Shown piece by piece: positions 10,234-18,644 of a DNA stretch of 64,000 nucleotides. The notes under the pieces are model-generated. The model saw only the letters and a list, made by a program, of their open reading frames with translations, was not told where the DNA came from and did no database searches. Each line of letters opens with the position of its first letter. Positions within the stretch are counted from its first letter, which is position 1. Source of the DNA: Myxococcales bacterium (GTDB taxonomy: Bacteria; Myxococcota_A; Polyangia; Polyangiales; Polyangiaceae); NCBI GenBank assembly GCA_016720545.1, contig JADKKK010000036.1:1-64000 (forward strand), written 5' to 3'. A program made the position numbers and the translations under genes.

Positions 10234-10932
10234 ATGCGTACGTGGATGCACCCCCTCGCCCCCTTGCTGTTCGCGTCCTTCTCCGCCAGCGCGCTGTCCG
10301 TCGGCTGCGGGAACGCCGACGAGCCCTACAAGGCGACTCCGGCCTGGTCGGGCAAGAAGGCCTCGATCCCCGCGGTGCCCCAGCTCCCCACGAACCCCAT
10401 CAAGTCGGGCGACGCGTACACCATCCACGGCGCGCGCCACCACCTCCAGAGCCGCATCCACGACAAGGAGGTCACCGCGAAGGAGATCACCCTCGTCGGG
10501 TACATCGTCGAGGAGAACGTCTCCGAAGCGCCGCTGTGCGCCATCCACAAGACCGGCAAGGCCGATCCGGAGGGCTGCGTGGCAGAGATCCCCTCGTTCT
10601 GGATCGCCGACGCCAAAGGCGAGACCAAGGTGAAGGTCCGCGTGCTCGGCTGGGCCAAGAACTACGCCAGCGTCTTCGAGGCGATGGAAAAGTACAAGAA
10701 CCTGAAGGAGCCCCCGAAGGAGCTCTTCAAGGACGAGGTGTGGAGCGTCGACGTGCCCTACCCGCTCCCGGCCGTGGGCGCGAAGGTGAAGGTCACCGGC
10801 AAGTACGGCTACACCTTCTCGAAGGCGAGCACGGGCATCGTCAGCGATCCCGCGAACGGCGTGCTCACCTACGGCAAGATCGAGGTCCTCGAGCCCGCGG
10901 CCGAGCCGCTGTCCTTCAAGAAGAAGAAGTAG
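10234..10932 (+). CDS. Lipoprotein of unknown function
   Basis: The 232-residue product has a signal peptide and lipobox (LSVGC, Cys25), so it is probably anchored in the outer membrane facing the periplasm. The mature part is mixed alpha/beta with a fairly high Lys content for this genome (for example KEITLVGYIVEEN, WIADAKGETKVKVRVLGWAK, AVGAKVKVTGKYGYTFSKAS). It ends in a Lys tail (FKKKK). The VKVRV...VKVTGKYG strands hint at an OB-like beta barrel, but this is only an impression. It is divergent from the gene at 8999-10108, and the roughly 125 bp between them would hold both promoters. Confidence 0.72.
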   Translation: MRTWMHPLAPLLFASFSASALSVGCGNADEPYKATPAWSGKKASIPAVPQLPTNPIKSGDAYTIHGARHHLQSRIHDKEVTAKEITLVGYIVEENVSEAPLCAIHKTGKADPEGCVAEIPSFWIADAKGETKVKVRVLGWAKNYASVFEAMEKYKNLKEPPKELFKDEVWSVDVPYPLPAVGAKVKVTGKYGYTFSKASTGIVSDPANGVLTYGKIEVLEPAAEPLSFKKKK

Positions 10933-11324
10933 TCCGAGGCGAGCTCCGCGAGCGCTCTCGCGGCGACGAACAACGGCTGAGGGCACCCGCTCTCGGCCGT
11001 CTCCCATTTCGGTGATCGGCCGGGCACGAGCGCGCCACGTCCCATGAGAGGTCCCTCGCGGCGCGCCGCGGGGGGTGGCCGCGCTGCGCCTCCGCCGTAG
11101 GCGTGGCCGGGTTGCGCCCTAGGCCCCCTGCATTCAGCGCTCGGCCGCAAGAAAAAAAGAAAAAAACTTGCCGGGAGCGTGATCGTTTCCAAGGGGCCAC
11201 TGCACCTACATGTCGAGAGCTGAAGGGCAAGGTCGTCGGTGAGGCGACGCCCGGGGCTCCCCATTCCACGGGCCAACCTGGCCCGGACGCCCCCGTGTGC
11301 CCGCTCCGCCCAGTGCCCCTCGCC
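10933..11324. promoter_or_regulatory. Intergenic region with A-rich tract, probable promoter region of the 11.3-18.5 kb locus
   Basis: About 390 bp hold no supportable gene. An A-rich tract at about 11150-11168 (two runs of seven A separated by one G, flanked by gcaag and cttgc) stands out in this GC-rich DNA. It could be an UP-like element or part of a terminator for the lipoprotein gene upstream. The placement just ahead of the TPR/beta-barrel gene favours a regulatory role. No convincing -35/-10 pair was found. Confidence 0.35.
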
Positions 11325-12530
11325 ATGAAGAACCACCTCCACCACCGCCCGCTCGCGCTCGCCTTCACCGCGCTCTGCGTGGTCGTCTCGCTCGCTCGCA
11401 CGGCGGCCGCGCAGGGCGCCGACCCGTACGAGAGCGCCCTCGCCGCGTCGGCCGAGGCCGAGCAGCGCGGTGATCTGGTCGGCGCGGCGCGCCCCCTCGA
11501 GCAGGTGCTCGAGGTCTACCCGCAGGACCACGCGCTGCGCCTTCGCCTCGGGTGGGTCACCTTTCGCGCGGGCCGCTACGCCGACGCCGAGCGGGCCTAC
11601 CGCGCCGCCCTCGCGCTCGCGCCGCAGTCGATCGACGCGCGCCTCGGGCTCGCGTGGACCCTCGTACGCGAGGGCCGCTGCGACGACGCGCGGGGCGAGC
11701 TCTCGCCGATGCTCGAGGCGGACGACGCGCAGGCCGAAGAGATCGCGGCGGCCTGCGTAGAGCCCGCGAGCGCGACCGGCCGCGTGTCGCTGTTCGCCGC
11801 CTGGAACCAGTACTTCTTCCCGGGCCACCCCTACAAGAGCTCGGGCACCGGCGTCCTCGCCGGCGTCCGCGGCCAGACCGCGGGCGGCCTCACGCTCCAA
11901 GGCGCGTTCCGCCACATGGCGTTCACGCCTACCGCGGGCTCGGGCGTGTCGGCCTTCACCCAACAAGAGGTGTACGGCCTCGTGGGCTACGAGCGGCCCG
12001 CGGCGGCGCTGTTCCTCCAGGGCGCGCTGGTGTTCGACGGCAGCGGCGTCATCGGCACGTCGAAGCACGTGGGCCTCGCGGGCCGCTGGAGCCCGGCGGG
12101 TGATCTCCTCCTCGACGCCTCGCTGAGCCTCTACGACGACCAGACCATCGCGCGCATCGCGCCGTCGTGGAGCATCCCGGTAGGGCCGCTCCGGCTCGTC
12201 CCGGGCGTCGCGGTGCAGGTCGCCGGCGGCGAGGTGAAGACCACCGGCTCGTTCACCGCGGCGCTCGACGCCGGACCCCTCTCGCTCTGGGCCGGCGGCA
12301 AATACGGCGAAGAGATCCGCCCCACGTACCTGAGCCAGCTCGCCGTCTACGACATCCTCGAGCGCGTGCGCTGGGGCGCCTGGGCCGGCGCGCGCGTGCG
12401 GCTCGGCTCGGTGGTGTCGCTGCAGGCCACCTACGCCCTCGATCGCCTGCGCTGGACCGACGCCACCACCGGGAGCGCGACCGAGAGCAACTCTCACGCG
12501 GTCACGCTCGGCCCGATCTTCACCTTCTGA
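11325..12530 (+). CDS. TPR-containing outer-membrane beta-barrel protein (YaiO-like)
   Basis: The 401-residue product has a Sec signal peptide (cleavage near ARTAAAQ, about residue 29). Three TPR-like helical hairpins follow at about 35-140 (for example AARPLEQVLEVYPQDHALRL, RYADAERAYRAALALAPQS). Then come about 250 residues of alternating amphipathic strands rich in Gly and Tyr, ending in IFTF; a terminal Phe is the classic BAM recognition signal. The order matches YaiO-like outer-membrane proteins, in which a periplasmic TPR part precedes the barrel. It is the first gene of a co-directional six-gene locus and probably provides the outer-membrane step. No ligand can be deduced. Confidence 0.8.
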   Translation: MKNHLHHRPLALAFTALCVVVSLARTAAAQGADPYESALAASAEAEQRGDLVGAARPLEQVLEVYPQDHALRLRLGWVTFRAGRYADAERAYRAALALAPQSIDARLGLAWTLVREGRCDDARGELSPMLEADDAQAEEIAAACVEPASATGRVSLFAAWNQYFFPGHPYKSSGTGVLAGVRGQTAGGLTLQGAFRHMAFTPTAGSGVSAFTQQEVYGLVGYERPAAALFLQGALVFDGSGVIGTSKHVGLAGRWSPAGDLLLDASLSLYDDQTIARIAPSWSIPVGPLRLVPGVAVQVAGGEVKTTGSFTAALDAGPLSLWAGGKYGEEIRPTYLSQLAVYDILERVRWGAWAGARVRLGSVVSLQATYALDRLRWTDATTGSATESNSHAVTLGPIFTF

Positions 12531-12626
12531 CCGCGCCCTCGCGCGCGGCCACTCCGCAAGCACTCCGCACCCACTCCCCGTCCACTCCCCAACAGTCGCC
12601 ACCCCTACCCAAGAAGGAGCACCCCC

Positions 12627-12890
12627 ATGTCCGTCGCCGCCCTCCAGAACCTCGCCATCAGCGACTCCGGCTTCGTCTTCGACCCCACCTCCGGCGCCAC
12701 GTTCACGCTGAACCCGACCGGGCTCACCGTGCTGCTCGCGCTCCGCGATGGCCTCGGCCTCAGCGCCATCGTGGCGCGGCTCGCCGAGCGGTTCGAGCTG
12801 CTCGCGGGCGACACGCGCGAGGACATCCTCGACTTCGTGCAGATGCTCCGCCAGCACGGCCTGCTCAACGGCGACTTCACCCTCGCCTGA
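12627..12890 (+). CDS. PqqD-like small protein
   Basis: The 87-residue product has an AGAAGGAGC ribosome-binding site 5-6 nt ahead of ATG. It shows the PqqD/RRE-like pattern: SGFVFDPTSGATFTLNPTG forms the beta strands where a substrate or leader peptide would dock. LTVLLALRDGL and IVARLAERFEL are the following helices, and DFVQMLRQHGLL is the C-terminal helix. PqqD domains deliver peptides to modifying enzymes, and some members occur beside ATP-grasp proteins without a known peptide. Here the ATP-grasp gene follows 67 bp downstream. No precursor peptide gene is visible nearby, so its partner is unknown. Confidence 0.75.
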   Translation: MSVAALQNLAISDSGFVFDPTSGATFTLNPTGLTVLLALRDGLGLSAIVARLAERFELLAGDTREDILDFVQMLRQHGLLNGDFTLA

Positions 12891-12957
12891 GCCGCACATC
12901 GACTCGCCGATCACCTGCGTTACGCGAATTTCCAATTAGGCATTCAGGAGACACCCC

Positions 12958-14067
12958 ATGAAGAAGCGACCCCTCAGCATCGGCGTGACCGGCATGAACG
13001 CGACCGACAACCCCGCGCCCGGCGTCGGGGTCATCCGCTCCCTGGCCGAGGGTGGCGGCGGCGAGCGCCTCGTGGGCCTCGCCTACGACGCCCTCGACCC
13101 GGGCGTGTACGCGGGCGACATCGTCCGTGACGTGTTCCTGCTGCCCTATCCCTCCTCCAGCCTCGAGGCGTACCTCGACCGCATCGAGTACATCCAATCG
13201 CGCGTCGGACTGGACGTGATCGTCCCCACTCTGGACGCCGAGCTCCCCGCGTTCATCGCCATCGAAGACAGGCTCCGGGCCATGGGCATCGTCACGCTCC
13301 TCCCCACGCGGGCCCAGTTCGACCTCCGCTCGAAGGCGAACCTCGCGGAGCTAGGGCGGCGCGCGGAGGTGAACGTGCCCAAGACCGTGGTGGTGAACAC
13401 CGCCGCCGAGCTCGCCACCGTGCACGAGAAGATCGCCTATCCGTTCTGGGTGAAGGGCGTGTTCTACGGCGCCGTGCTCGTGAACACGCTGGACGAGGCG
13501 TACGCCGCCTTCCACAAGGCCACCGCGACCTGGGGCGCGCCGATCATCATCCAGTCGGGTGTCTCCGGCGAGGAGCTCAACGTGGTCGGCGTGGGCGACG
13601 GCGAGGGCGGGCTCATCGGCGCCGTGCCCATGAAGAAGCTGCTCATCACCGACAAGGGGAAGGGCTGGGCGGGCGTCACGATCCGCGACCCCGAGCTGCT
13701 CGCGGTCGCCGAGCGCTTCGTGAAGGCCACCGGCTGGCGGGGCGCGTTCGAAGTCGAGGTGATCCGCGAGAGGAGCGGCCAGTACCAGCTGCTCGAGATC
13801 AACCCGAGGTTCCCCGCGTGGGTCCACCTGGCGACGGCGGCGGGCATGAACCTGCCCCGCGCGGCGGTCGAGATGGCCCGCGGCGCGAAGCCCGCGCCGC
13901 TCCGCGACTACTCGGTCGGCACCGTGTTCGTGCGCATCTCGATCGACCAGATCGCCGGGCTCGGCGACCTCGAGCGAATCCTCACGAGCGGCGAGGTCCT
14001 CCGCGCCTCTCCCACGCTGGCCCCCACGTTCGTCGAGTCCGACGACGCGCCGCGCTCCGCCGCCTGA
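12958..14067 (+). CDS. ATP-grasp domain ligase
   Basis: The 369-residue product has an N-terminal pre-ATP-grasp Rossmann-like part (KKRPLSIGVTGMNATDNPAP, LDVIVPTLDAELPAF). The ATP-grasp fold runs from about residue 120 to 310. RSKANLAELGRRAEVNVPKT starts it, PFWVKGVFYGAVLV carries a nucleotide-binding Lys, and IIIQSGVSGEELNVVGVGD follows. GAFEVEVIRERSGQ and LLEINPRFPAW supply the Glu/Asn metal ligands. Such enzymes join a carboxylate to an amine through an acyl phosphate, as in carbamoyl-phosphate-synthetase-like ligases. The substrate is unknown. It lies between a PqqD-like protein and a PLP decarboxylase in the same locus, so it probably acts on a small amino compound or peptide. Confidence 0.85.
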   Translation: MKKRPLSIGVTGMNATDNPAPGVGVIRSLAEGGGGERLVGLAYDALDPGVYAGDIVRDVFLLPYPSSSLEAYLDRIEYIQSRVGLDVIVPTLDAELPAFIAIEDRLRAMGIVTLLPTRAQFDLRSKANLAELGRRAEVNVPKTVVVNTAAELATVHEKIAYPFWVKGVFYGAVLVNTLDEAYAAFHKATATWGAPIIIQSGVSGEELNVVGVGDGEGGLIGAVPMKKLLITDKGKGWAGVTIRDPELLAVAERFVKATGWRGAFEVEVIRERSGQYQLLEINPRFPAWVHLATAAGMNLPRAAVEMARGAKPAPLRDYSVGTVFVRISIDQIAGLGDLERILTSGEVLRASPTLAPTFVESDDAPRSAA

Positions 14068-14154
14068 AAGCGCCTGACACCGAGCGCGCTCTGCCGAGCG
14101 CGACCGCCGCGATCACCGCACTCCATTACACACTTCGAACCGAGGAGAACCACC

Positions 14155-15510
14155 GTGAACACCGCACTTCCGACCTACGAGCGCCCCGGGATCGTCCGCC
14201 ACCAGTCTGGCCTGATGAACAAGTTCGGCCGCCAGACGACGGTCAAGCCGCTCACCCACGTGGACGGAGTGCCCATCGCCGACCTCGTGGCCGAGCACGG
14301 CTCGCCGCTGTTCATCTTCTCGCAGCGCACGCTCATTAGGCGCTACCGCGAGCTCCGTGACGCGATGTCGCGGCGCTACCCGAAGGTGCGACTCGCGTGG
14401 TCGTACAAGACGAACTATCTGGAGGCCATTTGCCGCACGCTGCACGACGAGGGAGCCTGGGCCGAGGTGGTCTCGCCGTTCGAGTACGACAAGGCGATCG
14501 CCACCGGCGTGCCGGCCGACCACATCCACTTCAACGGCCCCTTCAAGCCCGACAACGCGATCGAGAAGGCGGTCACCGGCGGCTCGATCATCCACATCGA
14601 CAACTTCGACGAGATCGTGCGCATCGAGCGGATCGCGGCGCGGCTCGAGAGGAAAGCGAAGGTGGCGGTCCGCGTGAACATGGCGATCGACGGGCTCCCG
14701 TCGTGGAGCCGGTTCGGCCTGAACCTCGAGTCGGGCCAGGCGCGCGAGGCGGCGGGGCGGGTCATCGCCAGCGACCACATGGAGCTGCTCGGCCTGCACG
14801 CCCACATTGGCACCTTCATCCTCGACCCCGCCTGCTACACGACCTCCGCCTCGAAGCTCGCGGGGCTCGCGAACGATCTCCGCGCGTCGTACGGCCACAT
14901 GCTCTCGTTCATCGACCTCGGCGGCGGCTTCGCCTCGCAGAACACGCTGAAGGGTCAATACCTGATGGGCGAGCAGGCGAGCCCGTCGTTCGCCCGGTAC
15001 GCCGACGCGATCTGCGACGGCCTCGCCGAGCTCGACTACCCCACGAAGGACCTGCCGACGCTGGTGCTGGAGACGGGCCGGGCCCTGGTCGACGACTCGG
15101 GCTACCTCGTGAGCTCGGTGTGCGCCACAAAGCGGCTCGGCGACGGGCAGCGCGCGCTGGTCCTCGACGCGGGCGTGAACGTGCTCTTCACGTCGTTCTG
15201 GTACAAGCACGACGTCGTGCCCGCCCACGACACGCGCGGCGTGCCCGAGCCGACGGTCCTCTACGGGCCGCTCTGCATGAACATCGACGTGCTGCGCGAC
15301 TCCACGCCGCTACCGCCGATGACGACCGGCGACCGCGTCGTGTTCCGCAACGTGGGCGCCTACAACGTCACGCAGTGGATGCAGTTCATCGCCATGCGAC
15401 CGGCGGTGGTCATGGTGGGCGAGGGCGGGCGGGTCGCGCGTATTCGACGGGCCGAGAGCGGTGAAGACATCTCGTCCTACGAAGGGGTGCCGTCGTGGCT
15501 CCTCAAGTGA
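14155..15510 (+). CDS. PLP-dependent decarboxylase, DapDC/ODC group IV (alanine-racemase fold)
   Basis: The 451-residue product has every hallmark of diaminopimelate/ornithine-type decarboxylases. The PLP lysine lies in WSYKTNY (Lys85). HAHIGTF and DLGGGF bind the phosphate, and ETGRALV replaces the usual EPGR. GPLCMNIDVL holds the second-subunit Cys/Asp, and NVGAYNVTQWMQF is near the C-terminus. It is longer than LysA at the N-terminus (about 35 extra residues) and sits in a biosynthetic context rather than with lysine genes, so the substrate may be meso-diaminopimelate or another amino acid. The GTG start follows GAGGAG. Its 3' end overlaps the next gene by 16 bp, indicating translational coupling. 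Confidence 0.87.
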   Translation: MNTALPTYERPGIVRHQSGLMNKFGRQTTVKPLTHVDGVPIADLVAEHGSPLFIFSQRTLIRRYRELRDAMSRRYPKVRLAWSYKTNYLEAICRTLHDEGAWAEVVSPFEYDKAIATGVPADHIHFNGPFKPDNAIEKAVTGGSIIHIDNFDEIVRIERIAARLERKAKVAVRVNMAIDGLPSWSRFGLNLESGQAREAAGRVIASDHMELLGLHAHIGTFILDPACYTTSASKLAGLANDLRASYGHMLSFIDLGGGFASQNTLKGQYLMGEQASPSFARYADAICDGLAELDYPTKDLPTLVLETGRALVDDSGYLVSSVCATKRLGDGQRALVLDAGVNVLFTSFWYKHDVVPAHDTRGVPEPTVLYGPLCMNIDVLRDSTPLPPMTTGDRVVFRNVGAYNVTQWMQFIAMRPAVVMVGEGGRVARIRRAESGEDISSYEGVPSWLLK

Positions 15511-17795
15511 GCGAGGCGACCGGCGCGCGGGCCGTCGTGGCCCGGGTGGCCCGCGCCGCGGACGATCTCCTCCACCTGCACGCGATGGTGCTCTTCTCGC
15601 GCTCGCGGGTGGTCGGCGGCCTCCTCCTCCTCGCGGCGGCCACCTCGCCCGTCGCCCTCGGGCACGGGCTCCTCGGGGTCGCCGCGGGCGGACTGGCGCT
15701 CAGAGCGCTGGGGCTCGCTCCGCGGGCGCTGCGCGAGGGGCCGTACGGCTACAACGCGCTGTTCGTCGGCCTCTTCGTGGCCAATACGTTCGCGCCGAGC
15801 CCCGCCTCGATCGCGTTGACGGTCGGCGCAGCGCTGGTGTGCGTCGCCCTCACCGCGGCGCTCACGTCGCTCCTCGCGCGACTCGCGATTCCCGTCCTCG
15901 CCGTGCCGTTCGTGCTGGTGTCGTGGGCGCTCCTCGGGATCGGGCCGGTCGCGGGCGCGCCGCCAGCGACGCACCTGCTCCCGCTCATCGAGCCCATCGC
16001 GCCCGAGCCGCTCTCGGGCGTGCTCCGCGGCTTCGGCGCGCTGTTCTTCGCGCCGGAGGAGGCGGCCGGCGCGCTCGTGCTCGGGGCCCTCATCCTCCAC
16101 AGCCGCATCGCCACCACGCTGGCGACGATCGCCGTCGCGATCGGCCTCGGCCTGACACACGCGCTCGGCGACTTCGGCGCCTCGATGCAGACTCCCCTGT
16201 TGCTCAATGGCGCGCTCACCGCGATCGCCGTCGGGGGTATCTGGTTCGTGCCCTCGGCGCGCTCGTACGCCCTGGCGGCTTGCGGCACCCTCGTGAGCGG
16301 CGCGCTGCTGCTCGGCCTCGCGGGACCGCTCGATCGCATGGGCCTGCCGGTGCTCATCCTGCCCTTCAGCGCGAGCCTCGCGGTCATGCTCTTGTCGAGC
16401 CGCCAGCGAAGCCGCGACGGCGCCCCGAAGGCCGTCGACTTCGAGCCCGGCTCACCCGAGGAGAACCTCGCCTATGACCAGTCGCGGCTCGCGCGTGAAG
16501 GCGCCCTCCGGCCCGACGCGTTCCGCCTCCCCTTCCGAGGCACGTGGACGTGCACTCAGGGCGTCGACGGCGAGCACACTCACCAGGGCCTCTGGCGTCA
16601 CGGCTTCGACTTCGAGGTCTCGGGCCCCGACGGCCTCGTGTATCGCGACGACGGCGCGCGCCTGGAGGACCACCACTGCTTCCGTCTGCCCGTGTTGGCC
16701 GCCGCCGACGGGATCGTGGCGAAGGTCGTGAACGACGTGAACGACAACGCCGTGGGCGGCCTCGACCTGGCGCGCAACTGGGGAAACGTCGTCGTGCTCT
16801 ATCACGCGCCGGGCGTGTATTCCCTGGTGGCCCACCTGGCGAAGAGCAGCGTGAAGGTCGCGGTGGGCCAGCGCGTCCTGCGAGGCGAGGTGCTCGGCCT
16901 GTGCGGCAGCTCGGGCCGCTCCCCTAGGCCGCACCTCCACTTCCAGCTTCAGGGCACTCCCGAGCTCGGCGCGCCGACCCTCCCATGCACGTTCACCGAG
17001 GCGGTCCTCGAAGGCGACGACGCGGGGCCGGAGCTCCACCGAGCCCACGTCCCCACCGTGAACGAGCAGCTCCGCAACGTGGAGGCGGACGCCGAGCGCG
17101 CCGCGTGCTTCGCCCTCGAGCCGGGCGTCGTGCTCGAGGTGACGAGCGGCCCCGGCGCGGTGGAGCACCTCCACTCCGAGGTCGATCTCCTGGGAAACCT
17201 CGTGCTCCGCTCGCGTGAGCTCGGCGCGCGGCTCTACCTGGCCCGCTCCGGCGAGGTCTTCACCTCGCTCGAGGTCACGGGTGACACGCGCTCGTCCCTC
17301 CACCTGCTCCGCGCCGCCCTCGCCCGCGTCCCGTTCGACGCCGACCCCAAGCTCGTGTGGTTCGACTACCTCGCGGCGCGGTGGTCGGCGCGTGGGGTGC
17401 TCGGCGCGATCGCCCGGTTCGCGTGGGACTTCGTGGCGCCCTTCGCCCCGAGTCCCGGAGTCGAAATGGCCTATCGCGCGAGGCGCGAGGGCGGGTCGGT
17501 GGTGGTCGTCGGGGCTTCCCGCGCCACGCGACGTGGAGCCCCCATCGTGCGCACCCGCGCCGAGCTGTCTCCCGCCGATGGCCTCCTCTCGCTCGAGGTC
17601 GAGACCCGCGGACGGACCCTCACCGTGAGGCGGCGAGGGTTGCCGCTCGCCGAGGCGCCCTCCCCGAAAGCCAGCGCGCCCGACCTGGTCCGGCCGCTCG
17701 AGCCTGTCCCCTCCCGGCCTCGCGAGGTCGCCTCTCTGGCATCCCCGCCTCGCGGCGCCGTCCACGCGCTCGCGGGCGCTCGCCCCGCCCTCTGA
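15495..17795 (+). CDS. Urea-transporter-like membrane domain fused to M23 metallopeptidase
   Basis: The 766-residue product has at least eight membrane segments in residues about 35-300. They carry the urea-transporter-like motif GPYGYNALFVGLFVAN and a repeat-like second half (LNGALTAIAVGGIWFVPSAR). A LytM/M23 peptidase domain follows at about 340-520. It has GLWRHGFDFEV (His and Asp zinc ligands), a long loop, and the GRSPRPHLHFQLQG strand with the H-x-H pair, so it looks catalytically competent. The last 240 residues are a soluble beta-rich domain of unknown kind. The peptidase would face the periplasm and cut peptidoglycan or a peptide, next to a small-solute channel. It overlaps the decarboxylase gene by 16 bp. 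Confidence 0.82.
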   Translation: MAPQVSEATGARAVVARVARAADDLLHLHAMVLFSRSRVVGGLLLLAAATSPVALGHGLLGVAAGGLALRALGLAPRALREGPYGYNALFVGLFVANTFAPSPASIALTVGAALVCVALTAALTSLLARLAIPVLAVPFVLVSWALLGIGPVAGAPPATHLLPLIEPIAPEPLSGVLRGFGALFFAPEEAAGALVLGALILHSRIATTLATIAVAIGLGLTHALGDFGASMQTPLLLNGALTAIAVGGIWFVPSARSYALAACGTLVSGALLLGLAGPLDRMGLPVLILPFSASLAVMLLSSRQRSRDGAPKAVDFEPGSPEENLAYDQSRLAREGALRPDAFRLPFRGTWTCTQGVDGEHTHQGLWRHGFDFEVSGPDGLVYRDDGARLEDHHCFRLPVLAAADGIVAKVVNDVNDNAVGGLDLARNWGNVVVLYHAPGVYSLVAHLAKSSVKVAVGQRVLRGEVLGLCGSSGRSPRPHLHFQLQGTPELGAPTLPCTFTEAVLEGDDAGPELHRAHVPTVNEQLRNVEADAERAACFALEPGVVLEVTSGPGAVEHLHSEVDLLGNLVLRSRELGARLYLARSGEVFTSLEVTGDTRSSLHLLRAALARVPFDADPKLVWFDYLAARWSARGVLGAIARFAWDFVAPFAPSPGVEMAYRARREGGSVVVVGASRATRRGAPIVRTRAELSPADGLLSLEVETRGRTLTVRRRGLPLAEAPSPKASAPDLVRPLEPVPSRPREVASLASPPRGAVHALAGARPAL

Positions 17796-17835
17796 AGCTC
17801 TCATCACGTCGTTGCCCACTCGAAGGAGATCCCCC

Positions 17836-18540
17836 ATGAAGAACCGCAATCTCTCTGCTCTCGCGCTGATGATGTTTGGACTCACGCTCGGCGCGAGCTG
17901 CACTGGCCGAGCCAGCGCCGAGCAGCGCTCGGTGGGGAGCGCGACGGTCGCCTCCGCCGTCGTCACGCTGCCGCCGCCGAGCGACGCCGCGAAGGCCTTT
18001 CAGCTCTCGTACGACAGCGAGGCGCAGGGCAAGGTCCCGGCGGCGCTCGCGGCGCTCGACAGCCTCCCCGCACCCCAGCGTAACGGCTATGTCGCCGAGC
18101 TCCGGCGCGGGTGGCTCCTGTACATTTCCGGTCGCCACGCCGAGTCGATCACCTCGTACACGCACGCGATCGCCGCCGCGCCGGCCTCGGTCGAGGCGCG
18201 GGTGGGCAAGCTCGCGCCGCTGCTCGCCCTCCGCCGCTGGGTGGACGCCGAGGCGACGGCCCGCGACGTGCTGCGACGCGATCCCGGCAACTACACGGCG
18301 TCCCTGCGGCTCGCGTTCGCGCTCTTCAACCAGGCGAAGCTGCCCGAGTCGGCCGCCACGTACCGCGCGCTGGTCGGCGCCTATCCGAGCGACGTCGACG
18401 CCCGCGCCGGCCTCGGGTGGGCCGAGCTGAAGCAGGGGCACTCGCGGGAGGCGAGCGGCATCTTCTCCGAGCTGCTCGAGATCGCGCCGCAGAACGCGCT
18501 CGCCAAGGACGGCCTCCGCGCGGCCCTCGCGAAGAAATAG
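17836..18540 (+). CDS. TPR-repeat lipoprotein
   Basis: The 234-residue product follows a GGAGA ribosome-binding site. The signal peptide ends in lipobox LGASC (Cys22). The mature protein is a TPR array from about residue 55: GWLLYISGRHAESITSYTHA, DAEATARDVLRRDPGNYTAS, PESAATYRALVGAYPSDVDA and REASGIFSELLEIAPQNALA. It is 40 bp behind the transporter-peptidase fusion and closes the locus. Together with the TPR/beta-barrel protein at its head, it suggests an envelope-spanning assembly, with this lipoprotein as periplasmic scaffold. The ligand is unknown. Confidence 0.8.
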   Translation: MKNRNLSALALMMFGLTLGASCTGRASAEQRSVGSATVASAVVTLPPPSDAAKAFQLSYDSEAQGKVPAALAALDSLPAPQRNGYVAELRRGWLLYISGRHAESITSYTHAIAAAPASVEARVGKLAPLLALRRWVDAEATARDVLRRDPGNYTASLRLAFALFNQAKLPESAATYRALVGAYPSDVDARAGLGWAELKQGHSREASGIFSELLEIAPQNALAKDGLRAALAKK

Positions 18541-18644
18541 GCGAGCGAGACGAGCGCGAGAGACGCGACGACGCGACGACGCGACGACGGCGACCTGGGC
18601 GGCGGCGTGGGGTATCGTGGGCGGGCCCCCCGAAAGGAGCCCGA

